A DNA stretch of 18,187 bases, taken from positions 1-18,187 of the forward strand of contig CAZATK010000010.1 of NCBI GenBank assembly GCA_964488085.1, given 5' to 3'. A program made the position numbers and the translations under genes. Below the pieces are notes generated by a model, which was given only the letters and a program-made list of their open reading frames with translations, had not been told where the DNA came from and searched no databases. This document shows, in pieces, positions 6,516 through 13,576 of this stretch. Each line of letters begins with the position of its first letter. Positions within the stretch are counted from its first letter, which is position 1. This DNA is from CAZATK01 sp964488085 (GTDB lineage: Bacteria; Patescibacteriota; Minisyncoccia; UBA6257; UBA11618).

Positions 6516-7388
6516 TATATCATTTATTTCCGGACTACTTGTTTGCGCCAGATCGCTTAATAAAGTTACTCGATAACGAATATAACGGCGGTCAAGATAA
6601 TTATCACCGATTAATTTAGTTGGAGTGCTCACTAATAAATTTATAGGAGCATTGTAAGTCCAGGGAGTGGTGGTGCTGTTGGATGTTGCCAGCTCTATTA
6701 GCACAGCAGTGCCGGGAGGCTGAACACCATGCCAAATTATAGTGTTAAAATAAGTCTTACTGCTTTTTGTATCAAATATATTAGATTCCAAAACAGCCGA
6801 AATACTGCCAGAATTAGCGCTTGTTTGAATTCTATAATTAGACGATAAACATGAACCAGTGTTGAAACAATCAAAACTAATCCAACCAACTATATCATTC
6901 CAAGCCCAATCTTTAAAATGACTTTCGGAAGGGCCATCTTGATCAATACGAACACGATAAGAAGGGAAAGCGGGACAAACCCATCCGCTACCATTCCAAG
7001 AGGAAACACTAGTGCTATTGCCACAAAAACTAATCCAACCTATGTTTTCACTCCAGGCAAATCCTGATAATAAACCGCCACCATCATTGTTAACCTTAAA
7101 ATTACTGCTACCACAAATATTCCCATTGGGAGTAGTTGCACAATTCAAAACAATGTAACCCACAGTAGAACTTGCCCATCCCCTAATCTCATTAGAACCA
7201 ACCTCAATATTGTGTATGGCACTGTGATGAAAATCTATCCAACCAATTACATCATTCCAGGCCCAACGTTCACCGACGTTTCTTGTGTCAATATTTTGAA
7301 AACCTACTTGATGAGCTAAAACCGTAGCAACGATTAAAAACAATAAACCTAAAATTAGAAATTTGAAATTAGAAATTAGAAATTTCAT
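6492..7388 (-). CDS. Secreted W/G-repeat surface protein of the pilus operon
   Basis: A 298-residue protein with a Sec-type signal segment (about residues 1-26, MKFLISNFKFLILGLLFLIV). It has four imperfect units built on a W-x-W-N/S-x-x-I/V-G-W/Y-I core: WAWNDVIGWIDF, GWASSTVGYIVL, GFAWSENIGWISF and WAWNDIVGWISF. Paired cysteines follow the units, and the C-terminal third is beta-rich. Such units are common in CPR exported proteins; their role is unknown. It starts one base after the upstream prepilin stop (TAAGATG) and ends in ATGA with the PilX-like gene once the gap is collapsed. It may be a pilus-associated or cell-surface adhesive component (inference). The first 12 or so codons come from a low-complexity repeat. 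Confidence 0.75.
   Translation of the reverse strand: MKFLISNFKFLILGLLFLIVATVLAHQVGFQNIDTRNVGERWAWNDVIGWIDFHHSAIHNIEVGSNEIRGWASSTVGYIVLNCATTPNGNICGSSNFKVNNDGGGLLSGFAWSENIGWISFCGNSTSVSSWNGSGWVCPAFPSYRVRIDQDGPSESHFKDWAWNDIVGWISFDCFNTGSCLSSNYRIQTSANSGSISAVLESNIFDTKSSKTYFNTIIWHGVQPPGTAVLIELATSNSTTTPWTYNAPINLLVSTPTKLIGDNYLDRRYIRYRVTLLSDLAQTSSPEINDIIINWSPL
7351..7385. repeat. Low-complexity AAATTAGAAATT repeat within a signal peptide
   Basis: About 35 bp made of AAATTAGAAATT(TG) words. It starts just inside the start codon of the secreted protein and encodes its KFLISNFKFLI segment on the minus strand. Related words occur in the 16S expansion (16671-16700). Confidence 0.7.
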
Positions 7389-7389
7389 C

Positions 7390-8046
7390 TTAGAATCCTT
7401 GAATTTTAATTACACCTGGGTTAGATGAAAAATCTAAATTTGGAGTTGAACTGCAAAATCCGGTATTGTAATTGGTAAAAACAGAATCGGAACTAGGACA
7501 AGATGAACCGCCTATCCAATTATCTTGGAAGGATATTTCATTGCTAGTTCTAGTAACATATTTTTCTAAAGAAACATTAGTGGGAGCGCCACGATATGAC
7601 CACCCAACAACAGTTTGAATCTTTCTTGTAAATGGATCGTTAATAGAACCAACTACAACACAATCAACAATAAAATCCATTGCATCTCGACAAACCGAAG
7701 TAGTGTAAAAATATCTGACATAATTTGTATTATCTAAAGCAATGTTTTCTTGTCCCGATTGCACAAGAAAACCAGTAGAAGTAGAGCTGGGAGTTAAGTA
7801 GCTACTGGTAGTAGCATTAACTATCTTGTTCCAATCACCTTCAGCGGTAACATTTATTCTATCTATTATTTCTTGCGCTAAAAAGTTGGCTTTTTGATAA
7901 GTAATATCTTGAGAAGATACTCGTAAATAAACCGAAACTGTACCTATTCCTCCCAATATAATCACGACGCCAACACCAATTGCTATAATTAATTCCGCAA
8001 GTGATTGGCCCGCTTGATAGGTAAAATTTTTATTCAATCTTGCCAT
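7390..8046 (-). CDS. PilV-like minor prepilin
   Basis: A 218-residue prepilin-like protein. The leader MARLNKNFTYQAG ends in Gly13 and is followed by QSLAELIIAIGVGVVII, giving Glu at mature position 5, as prepilin peptidase and pilus assembly require. The remainder is a beta-rich domain with four or more cysteines. I chose the ATG at 8046, which overlaps the upstream FimT-like stop by 17 bp; the longer frame to 8076 adds residues inside that gene. It is probably a minor pilin at the pilus tip or in priming. The PilV label rests on order and form, not on a diagnostic motif. Confidence 0.75.
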   Translation of the reverse strand: MARLNKNFTYQAGQSLAELIIAIGVGVVIILGGIGTVSVYLRVSSQDITYQKANFLAQEIIDRINVTAEGDWNKIVNATTSSYLTPSSTSTGFLVQSGQENIALDNTNYVRYFYTTSVCRDAMDFIVDCVVVGSINDPFTRKIQTVVGWSYRGAPTNVSLEKYVTRTSNEISFQDNWIGGSSCPSSDSVFTNYNTGFCSSTPNLDFSSNPGVIKIQGF

Positions 8047-8605
8047 TGCAGTAAATATTAACAGTTGACGATGCATTTGAATTTCTAAGATGCACCTTAA
8101 TATTAGAAAAAGCGTTATTAAAATCGGTAAGACAGTTTGGATTATTAATCAAATTACCGGATATTTTATCAAAAATAATAACGGAATTACCAGCAACTGG
8201 AGGCTGTAAGAACTCTAAAAATCTTCGCAGATAAACCACGGTAATGGCAGAAAAATCAAGAAGCGCTGTATCGGTAGCGCTAAATAATGTATAACGATTA
8301 TCTGTTGTTAAATTTTCAAATTTAACTCCCCAATATTTCCCATTCTCTTGAATAAGAGATCGCTGTTGAGCACTTCTTAACAAGGACACGATTGTTCCGG
8401 CAGTAGATCGCAGATGACGCTCTTTACTAAAAGTTGTCAGATAAATTCCGATCAGTAATGACACTATAACAATAATTGCCATCACCACCATAATTTCTAC
8501 TAATGTAAACCCCGTTAGAAGTCTCGCTCGCGCCTTTGGCGCGAGTCTGGAAGACCTTGGCGAGGCTACTTCTAACGGGGTAAACCCTTTTTTTGTGTGG
8601 TTCAT
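8030..8605 (-). CDS. FimT/GspH-like minor prepilin with inserted leader
   Basis: A 191-residue prepilin. The true pilin start is TGFTLVEIMVVMAIIVIVS (Gly32 then Phe, Glu at +5), followed by the GspH/FimT-type stretch RHLRSTAGTIVSLLRSAQQR. Upstream of it is an extra 25-residue stretch beginning GFTPLEV, encoded by a palindromic element (8509-8581) in frame. The leader is therefore 32 residues with two GFT(x)LE motifs instead of the usual 6-10 residues. Only the second is followed by a hydrophobic helix. The ATG at 8605 lies one base after the pilC stop. It is likely a minor pilin. Confidence 0.85.
   Translation of the reverse strand: MNHTKKGFTPLEVASPRSSRLAPKARARLLTGFTLVEIMVVMAIIVIVSLLIGIYLTTFSKERHLRSTAGTIVSLLRSAQQRSLIQENGKYWGVKFENLTTDNRYTLFSATDTALLDFSAITVVYLRRFLEFLQPPVAGNSVIIFDKISGNLINNPNCLTDFNNAFSNIKVHLRNSNASSTVNIYCNGKIE
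8509..8581. repeat. In-frame palindromic element in a prepilin gene
   Basis: Perfect 14-bp arms ACCCCGTTAGAAGT (8509-8522) and ACTTCTAACGGGGT (8568-8581) enclose 45 bp that hold a second perfect hairpin, CTCGCGCC-TTT-GGCGCGAG (8527-8545). The total length keeps the reading frame. One arm encodes GFTPLEV, the other LLTGFT, so the pilin cleavage motif itself forms the arms. This resembles protein-coding palindromic elements such as those of Rickettsia in behaviour, not in sequence. Confidence 0.85.
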
Positions 8606-8606
8606 A

Positions 8607-9821
8607 TTAAAATTGTCCCACTAATTGATATATTGGAACAATAACTGACATTGCTATTGTTCCCACTATCCCACCAATCACAATCAACATAGCTGGCTCA
8701 ATAACAGAAACTAGAACCTTAATCGACGCATCAATTTCTGATTCATAAAAAGTAGATAAAATAAATAATATTTCATCTAAGTGGCCGGCTCTTTCTGAAA
8801 CTGCTACTAAATTAGTTATCACTAAAGGAAAACTGGATTCTTTACGAAAAGCTTCGCCAATAGTTAAACCCCGCGCAACACCTTCATGAGCAATGCGTTT
8901 TAGACTCATCTCCATATTATCATGTCCAACAGCAATTGCTGTTAATTCTAAAGAATCAATTATTGGAAGGCCTGCTCTAATTAAATGACCCAATGTCAAA
9001 GCAAATCTCTGAATAGCAATTCTTTCAATAACCGTATTTACAATAGGAACATAATTTAGAAAACGAAATAATATTTTTCTGCCAATTTTTGTTTTAAAGA
9101 AAAAATAAAATAATACTAGTGAACTAACTAAAATTACCGAACCTAATATCCAGACATATTGGGCAATAAATAATCCTACGGAAAAAACTACGCGTGAAAA
9201 TAATGGCGGTTCTAATCCACCACTTAAAAAAACTTCTGCGATACGGGGTAGGGCAAAAGTTACCAAAAAAAACAAAATCGTAACTGAAGCAATTAAAAGT
9301 ATCCCAGGATATGCCAATGCCGAACGAATGCGTCGTCGTAAATCTTCTTCTTTTATCAACATTACACTGAGATTTTCAAAAGTTGTTTCCAAATTACCAG
9401 AAATTTCCCCCGCTTTTATCAAATTAATAAAAATAGGAGAGAAATATTGCGGATATTTGCTAAAGGTAGTGTAAAAGGGCTGACCCTTCTCTAAATTATT
9501 TTTTATTTCTATTAATAAATATTTTACCGATGGTTTTTTAAAGTCTGCTATTAATATATCTAGAGCGCTAAATAAATTAGTCCCCGCTTTAAGCATTAGA
9601 GCTAAATATTTAGTTAAAAAAATCTTATCAGAAGATGAAATAGAACTCCCAAAACCTATATTCTTATTTGTAAAGCTTTTCCATAAGGCTTTTTTTATAG
9701 ATATGGGCCGAAGATCGTTTTGGACTAAAAGACCCAGGGCCTCTGACTGATCTTCGGCTTCAACCATGCCCTTTATGACTTTTCCATCTGATTGTGTCGC
9801 AGTGTAATAAAATTTTGCCAT
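8607..9821 (-). CDS. pilC: Type IV pilus platform protein PilC
   Basis: A 404-residue polytopic inner-membrane protein of the PilC/GspF family, on which the PilB motor acts. It begins MAKFYYTATQSDGKVIKGMV as usual. The first GspF domain covers about residues 65-190 (SSSDKIFLTKYLALMLKAG), the second about 270-395 (RFALTLGHLIRAGLPIIDSL), each followed by membrane helices. The last helix includes VIEPAMLIVIGGIVGTIAM. Length is normal. The start lies 15 bp after the pilB stop, and the stop is one base before the next gene. Confidence 0.95.
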   Translation of the reverse strand: MAKFYYTATQSDGKVIKGMVEAEDQSEALGLLVQNDLRPISIKKALWKSFTNKNIGFGSSISSSDKIFLTKYLALMLKAGTNLFSALDILIADFKKPSVKYLLIEIKNNLEKGQPFYTTFSKYPQYFSPIFINLIKAGEISGNLETTFENLSVMLIKEEDLRRRIRSALAYPGILLIASVTILFFLVTFALPRIAEVFLSGGLEPPLFSRVVFSVGLFIAQYVWILGSVILVSSLVLFYFFFKTKIGRKILFRFLNYVPIVNTVIERIAIQRFALTLGHLIRAGLPIIDSLELTAIAVGHDNMEMSLKRIAHEGVARGLTIGEAFRKESSFPLVITNLVAVSERAGHLDEILFILSTFYESEIDASIKVLVSVIEPAMLIVIGGIVGTIAMSVIVPIYQLVGQF

Positions 9822-9836
9822 AATAAGTTTGCGCGA

Positions 9837-11546
9837 CTATTCTCTTACAACTCTAAATACTTCTTCGATTGTAGTCATACCTCTTTCAACCTTTCTTAGC
9901 CCATCCTCAAACATAGTTATCATTCCTTGTTCGTAAGCCATTTTTTTCAAAGCATCTAAAGTAAAATCGGGGCTGGCAATTAATTGACGAATCTTTTCAT
10001 CAATATTTAAGATTTCATAAAGTCCTATTCTGCCTTTATATCCACTGCCTCCACAAGAATTACATCCCGAGCCCTTATAAAATCGTGTAGGTATTTTAAT
10101 TTTTGATTCTATTTTTAATTCAATAAGTTGTTGTTTAATGTTTTCAAGAATGCCCTTTTCTGGTTCAAAGGAAGAAATACAACTCAAACAAATTCTTCTA
10201 ACTAATCTTTGGGCCTCTACTATGTTTAAAACAGCCGCCGCTAAAAAGGGAACTATTTTCATATCTAACAAACGAGGAATGGTTGTGGGAGCGTCATTTG
10301 TATGCAAGCTTGATAAAACTAAATGCCCTGTCAAAGCTGATTGAACTGCAATTTCAGCTGTTTCTTGGTCACGAATTTCTCCCACCATTATTATGTTCGG
10401 ATCTTGACGCACTAATTCTCTTAAACTGCTGGCAAAGCTGACTCCAGTAGTAGCATTAATTTGTGTTTGATTGATATATTTCATGTCATATTCAATAGGA
10501 TCCTCAATCGTCACGATATTCACCTCTGGCTTATTTAATATGTTTAAAACTGAATATAAAGTCGTAGTTTTACCGGAACCGGTCGGACCAGTAACTAAAA
10601 GCATGCCGTAAGTTTTTCTAATACTTTCTTTAATAACCGCCACATGATCATCCAACATTCCCAATTCTTCCAAAGATAACGGTTTTTGCGTAGAAGCCAA
10701 TAATCTCATAACAATTTTTTCACCATAGAAAGTTGGCATTATTGCTATTCTTACATCCATCACATCCTGACCAATCTTATAACGAAGTCTACCGTCTTGA
10801 GGCCTAGAATGTTCGTCTAATTTTAAGGAAGCCAACAACTTAATTCTGGCCACGATAGCCGCATGAACTTCCTTAGGGACACGAATAATCTCATGTAAAA
10901 TACCGTCAACGCGATATCTGATAATTATTTCTTTTTCTAATGCTTCAATGTGAATGTCTGAAGCTCTGGAAGCGATAGCGTGAGAAATAATGTTATCTAC
11001 GATAGCTACGATAGGTATTTCTGTTGCGGCTTCTTTGATGCCAGTTGCTTGAGAAAGCATTGAGGCCTTAATATTTTCGGCAATTATACTCTTAAAACTT
11101 TCTGCCGAACGCTTACCGTAAAAAGAAAATCCGTAGTTTAGATCTTCAGCAGAAACTAAATAAAGTCTTATTTTGCCTTTTAAATATTTTTCTAAAAATT
11201 CTATTCCCTCCAAATCATTGGGATTTTCTAATGCCACGTTAAAAGACCCATCTTCTTTTTTGCCAAAAATAATAGCCCTTTTTTCTCTGGCTAAGTTTTC
11301 AGGTAAAAGTTGTAAAATATTCTCGTCTAATGCTCTATTCATTAGAGAGGCACGTTCAATATTATAAAATTTAGCTACTATATCTAATAAATAGCTATTA
11401 GTAATTAAATTACGGGCAATAAGAATATCCGATACTTGCTGTCCCATTCTTTCTGAATCCTTAAGCGATGAATCAAATTCCTCGGATTTTATTACTCCCG
11501 CATTAATAAGCAATTCCTTCAATTTATCATTGGGAATGTGTAACAC
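9837..11546 (-). CDS. pilB: Type IV pilus assembly ATPase PilB
   Basis: A 569-residue extension ATPase of the PilB/GspE family. The N-terminal domain spans about residues 1-150. Then come Walker A GPTGSGKTTTLYS (from 320), the Asp box TIEDPIEY (346-353), Walker B IIMVGEIRD (385-393), the His box LSSLHTNDA (411-419) and a tetracysteine zinc site (C453, C456, C495, C498). All catalytic parts are present. The start is GTG at 11546 with no Shine-Dalgarno; the upstream bases run into repeat copy 4. No pilT retraction ATPase appears in the window. Confidence 0.95.
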   Translation of the reverse strand: MLHIPNDKLKELLINAGVIKSEEFDSSLKDSERMGQQVSDILIARNLITNSYLLDIVAKFYNIERASLMNRALDENILQLLPENLAREKRAIIFGKKEDGSFNVALENPNDLEGIEFLEKYLKGKIRLYLVSAEDLNYGFSFYGKRSAESFKSIIAENIKASMLSQATGIKEAATEIPIVAIVDNIISHAIASRASDIHIEALEKEIIIRYRVDGILHEIIRVPKEVHAAIVARIKLLASLKLDEHSRPQDGRLRYKIGQDVMDVRIAIMPTFYGEKIVMRLLASTQKPLSLEELGMLDDHVAVIKESIRKTYGMLLVTGPTGSGKTTTLYSVLNILNKPEVNIVTIEDPIEYDMKYINQTQINATTGVSFASSLRELVRQDPNIIMVGEIRDQETAEIAVQSALTGHLVLSSLHTNDAPTTIPRLLDMKIVPFLAAAVLNIVEAQRLVRRICLSCISSFEPEKGILENIKQQLIELKIESKIKIPTRFYKGSGCNSCGGSGYKGRIGLYEILNIDEKIRQLIASPDFTLDALKKMAYEQGMITMFEDGLRKVERGMTTIEEVFRVVRE

Positions 11547-11563
11547 AAGTTAATTATACAATA

Positions 11564-11680
11564 AATAAAATCCCAAGCACCAATGTCCAAATCCCAACAA
11601 ATGACCAAATCACAAATCCCAACTATTTGGGATTTTAATTATTGTGATTTTGTTGGTCATTGGTTATTGAGATTTGGGAC
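11564..11680. repeat. Palindromic intergenic repeat, copy 4 (inverted)
   Basis: Fourth copy, inverted relative to copies 1-3, inside the pilus operon between the membrane-protein gene and pilB. It begins AATAAAATCCCAAGCACC, holds the AAATCCCAACTATTTGGGATTT hairpin, and ends GGTCATTGGTTATTGAGATT, four bases from the stop of the gene at 11684. Its presence may split the operon or attenuate downstream expression. Confidence 0.88.
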
Positions 11681-11683
11681 TTT

Positions 11684-12277
11684 TTACTTACTAAAGATGA
11701 AGATGCTATAAAAAGCCCAGTATTGTAATAGGAATTTGTCTAAAATAATAGTTAATCCGGCCAACGGTAGCCACCAATAATAAAAAGAAATGCGATGCAT
11801 TTCTTTTGCTGACAACCAAGAATATGAGGAATATAGCAAAGTAACTAAAAACATTATTATTAAATATAAAATCCATCCCGGATGTCCCGCTAAAAAAATA
11901 GATAAAGCCAAGAAATAAGGCTCTTCTTTTTCAAAAAATATATTGCCATGTTTTTTATTATAGTAACTAGCCAAAAAAAAGAAAATCAAGCCAATTATTA
12001 AAGAAACTATATAAGAGAGCCAAAAATGATACAGAGAATATTTTAAAAAGTAATTAATGGAAGAATATGGCGGAATAAGATATTTGCTTAAATCATTACC
12101 AAGCCAAAGCAAAAACTGGGCTCTAGTATTATAAAAAGCAAAACCCGTCATTGCTAAAATGGCAGAACAAAACATCCATATTGGTTTTTTTGACAAAAAG
12201 AAACGTCCCGATTGCAATCGGGACGTTCCCCATATGGCTAAGACATACAATAAACTAAAATAATCTTTTAGCCACAT
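11684..12277 (-). CDS. Polytopic membrane protein of the pilus operon
   Basis: A 197-residue protein with about five hydrophobic segments, near residues 7-17, 33-49, 83-104, 122-147 and 165-190. I do not recognise the family with confidence. The segment EEPYFLALSIFLAGHPGWIL followed by a long helix is reminiscent of the latter part of prepilin peptidases, but the GxGD aspartate motif is absent, so it is not a working A24 peptidase. It starts 8 bp after the second pilin stop. A 26 bp perfect palindrome (12202-12227) encodes GTSRLQSGRF in the loop after the first helix. Its place between pilins and pilB suggests a role in pilus assembly (inference). Confidence 0.6.
   Translation of the reverse strand: MWLKDYFSLLYVLAIWGTSRLQSGRFFLSKKPIWMFCSAILAMTGFAFYNTRAQFLLWLGNDLSKYLIPPYSSINYFLKYSLYHFWLSYIVSLIIGLIFFFLASYYNKKHGNIFFEKEEPYFLALSIFLAGHPGWILYLIIMFLVTLLYSSYSWLSAKEMHRISFYYWWLPLAGLTIILDKFLLQYWAFYSIFIFSK
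12202..12227. repeat. Perfect 26 bp palindrome inside a coding region
   Basis: AACGTCCCGATTG followed directly by its reverse complement. It lies in frame in the membrane-protein gene. Its GTCCCG...CGGGAC core matches the tip hairpin of palindrome A (4019-4036). Confidence 0.85.
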
Positions 12278-12285
12278 TGTCTCAA

Positions 12286-12900
12286 CTACAAACCTAAACC
12301 AGGAGCATTGCCGACTTCAAAAATATCAGCGTTGCTTCCTCCATCAGTGCTTTCTACGTCATCGGCTCCTAAATTGGCATATCTTGAGCTTTCCATACGA
12401 GTATTAAACTCATAGGCGTTATTAACACCATCGCAAGCGTAAGCGTAAAATAATCCACCGTTAACTGCCGACAAAAGACCGGTACTATTATTTCTTGGAT
12501 CCATTGGCAAGGCAGATAAAGGAGAGCCAGAAGTGATAAGACTAAAGTTCACTGGAATCCACCCAGATCCGTTGGTCGCTCTAGGAGTAACAGAAAGCGC
12601 TTGAGAGGCTTCGGTAAGGGCGGGGTTAGCAAACGGTTGGCTAGCTGCTGGTATAGCAGTTATAGACCCCCACCAATCACCCAAACAAACACCAGCGCCA
12701 TCTAAATCATACACGGAAACTGTGGCAAAATATAAACCCATCGCTGTGTTTAATTGTCCAAAATCAGCAATTCTTTGCGAGTCTCTAGCTTCTTGGAAAA
12801 TCTTTGCTGGATTTATAACTAAAATAACCGTAGTAGCCAACAAAGCAATAATTCCAATGACTATGATTAATTCTATCAGAGTAAAACCTTTTTTTATCAT
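12286..12900 (-). CDS. Type IV pilin (paralogue 2)
   Basis: A 204-residue pilin precursor. MIKKG is the leader, cleaved after Gly5; the mature N-terminus FTLIELIIVIGIIALLATTV has Glu at +5. It is followed by INPAKIFQEARDSQRIADF, the usual helix of CPR pilins, then a variable beta-rich domain with two cysteines. The C-terminus (DDVESTDGGSNADIFEVG) is shared with the neighbouring paralogue. A promoter-like pair lies upstream (12944-12973), so it may be expressed apart from the first pilin, perhaps as the major subunit. ATG at 12900 without a Shine-Dalgarno. Confidence 0.93.
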   Translation of the reverse strand: MIKKGFTLIELIIVIGIIALLATTVILVINPAKIFQEARDSQRIADFGQLNTAMGLYFATVSVYDLDGAGVCLGDWWGSITAIPAASQPFANPALTEASQALSVTPRATNGSGWIPVNFSLITSGSPLSALPMDPRNNSTGLLSAVNGGLFYAYACDGVNNAYEFNTRMESSRYANLGADDVESTDGGSNADIFEVGNAPGLGL

Positions 12901-12943
12901 AATTTTTTTATAAATAACGACCTTTTTATTTTTACTATCTTTC

Positions 12944-12973
12944 AGTATACATTATCACACTAACATACTACAA
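12944..12973 (-). promoter_or_regulatory. Possible internal promoter for pilin 2
   Basis: Minus strand TTGTAG (12968-12973), 18 nt spacer, TATACT (12944-12949) preceded by TG. It lies between the two pilin genes, 43 bp before the second pilin ATG. It would give a true 5' leader, unlike the housekeeping genes here. Confidence 0.45.
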
Positions 12974-13576
12974 GTCTAAACCGGGATCGGTGCCAACTTC
13001 ATAGACATCGTTCAAACTGCCACCATCAGTCGACTCAACATCATTAACACCGCCATTTTTATATCTAACGCTTTCCATATTAGCATTTAACTCAAAAGTA
13101 TTACTGACGCTATTACATCCATAACTATAAAAATAACTGGTCTGAGTATCACTGCTAATAGTATTAACTGGATCTATCGGATAAGCAGGTAAAGGAGAGC
13201 CACCTAAAATTGTGGTCAAATTAACAGGTACCCAGCCAGTCCCGTTAACAGCTCGTGAAGCGAGTGAGAAAGGAGTTTTGTTGTCATAACGAAAATCACA
13301 TGAGGAAGCTACGAGCCTTGGTCCTGCGGGAGGAAAAATCCAACAGTGAACTGCGCAAGAACCCCCGAATACGCCGTCAAGATCAGCGCCAGGAACAGTA
13401 ATTGAATATAAACTTAATACATTGTTTAAATGACCCAAATCAGAAATTCTTTGCGAGTCTCTGGCTTCTTGGAAAATTTTTGCTGGATTTAAAACTAAAA
13501 CTACTATAACGGCTATTAAAGCAATAAGTCCGATAATCACAACTAACTCTACCATGGTAAAACCCTTTTTTATCAT
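12968..13576 (-). CDS. Type IV pilin (paralogue 1)
   Basis: A 202-residue pilin precursor with leader MIKKG and mature start FTMVELVVIIGLIALIAVIV (Glu at +5). The segment LNPAKIFQEARDSQRISDL is almost the same as in its neighbour, while the central domain differs and carries more cysteines. The C-terminus NDVESTDGGSLNDVYEVG matches the paralogue, so the pair arose by tandem duplication. Its ATG overlaps the stop of the RT-receiver frame (ATGA), implying coupled translation. Confidence 0.93.
   Translation of the reverse strand: MIKKGFTMVELVVIIGLIALIAVIVVLVLNPAKIFQEARDSQRISDLGHLNNVLSLYSITVPGADLDGVFGGSCAVHCWIFPPAGPRLVASSCDFRYDNKTPFSLASRAVNGTGWVPVNLTTILGGSPLPAYPIDPVNTISSDTQTSYFYSYGCNSVSNTFELNANMESVRYKNGGVNDVESTDGGSLNDVYEVGTDPGLDL

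Noticed and set aside
11684..12277. Prepilin peptidase (PilD) for the membrane protein in the pilus operon
   Set aside because: The hydrophobic pattern is suggestive, but the GxGD active-site aspartate motif is missing.
12286..13576. The two pilin paralogues as extra DGR targets
   Set aside because: Neither 3' end matches the TR, and their differences are not confined to adenines; they are ordinary tandem duplicates.
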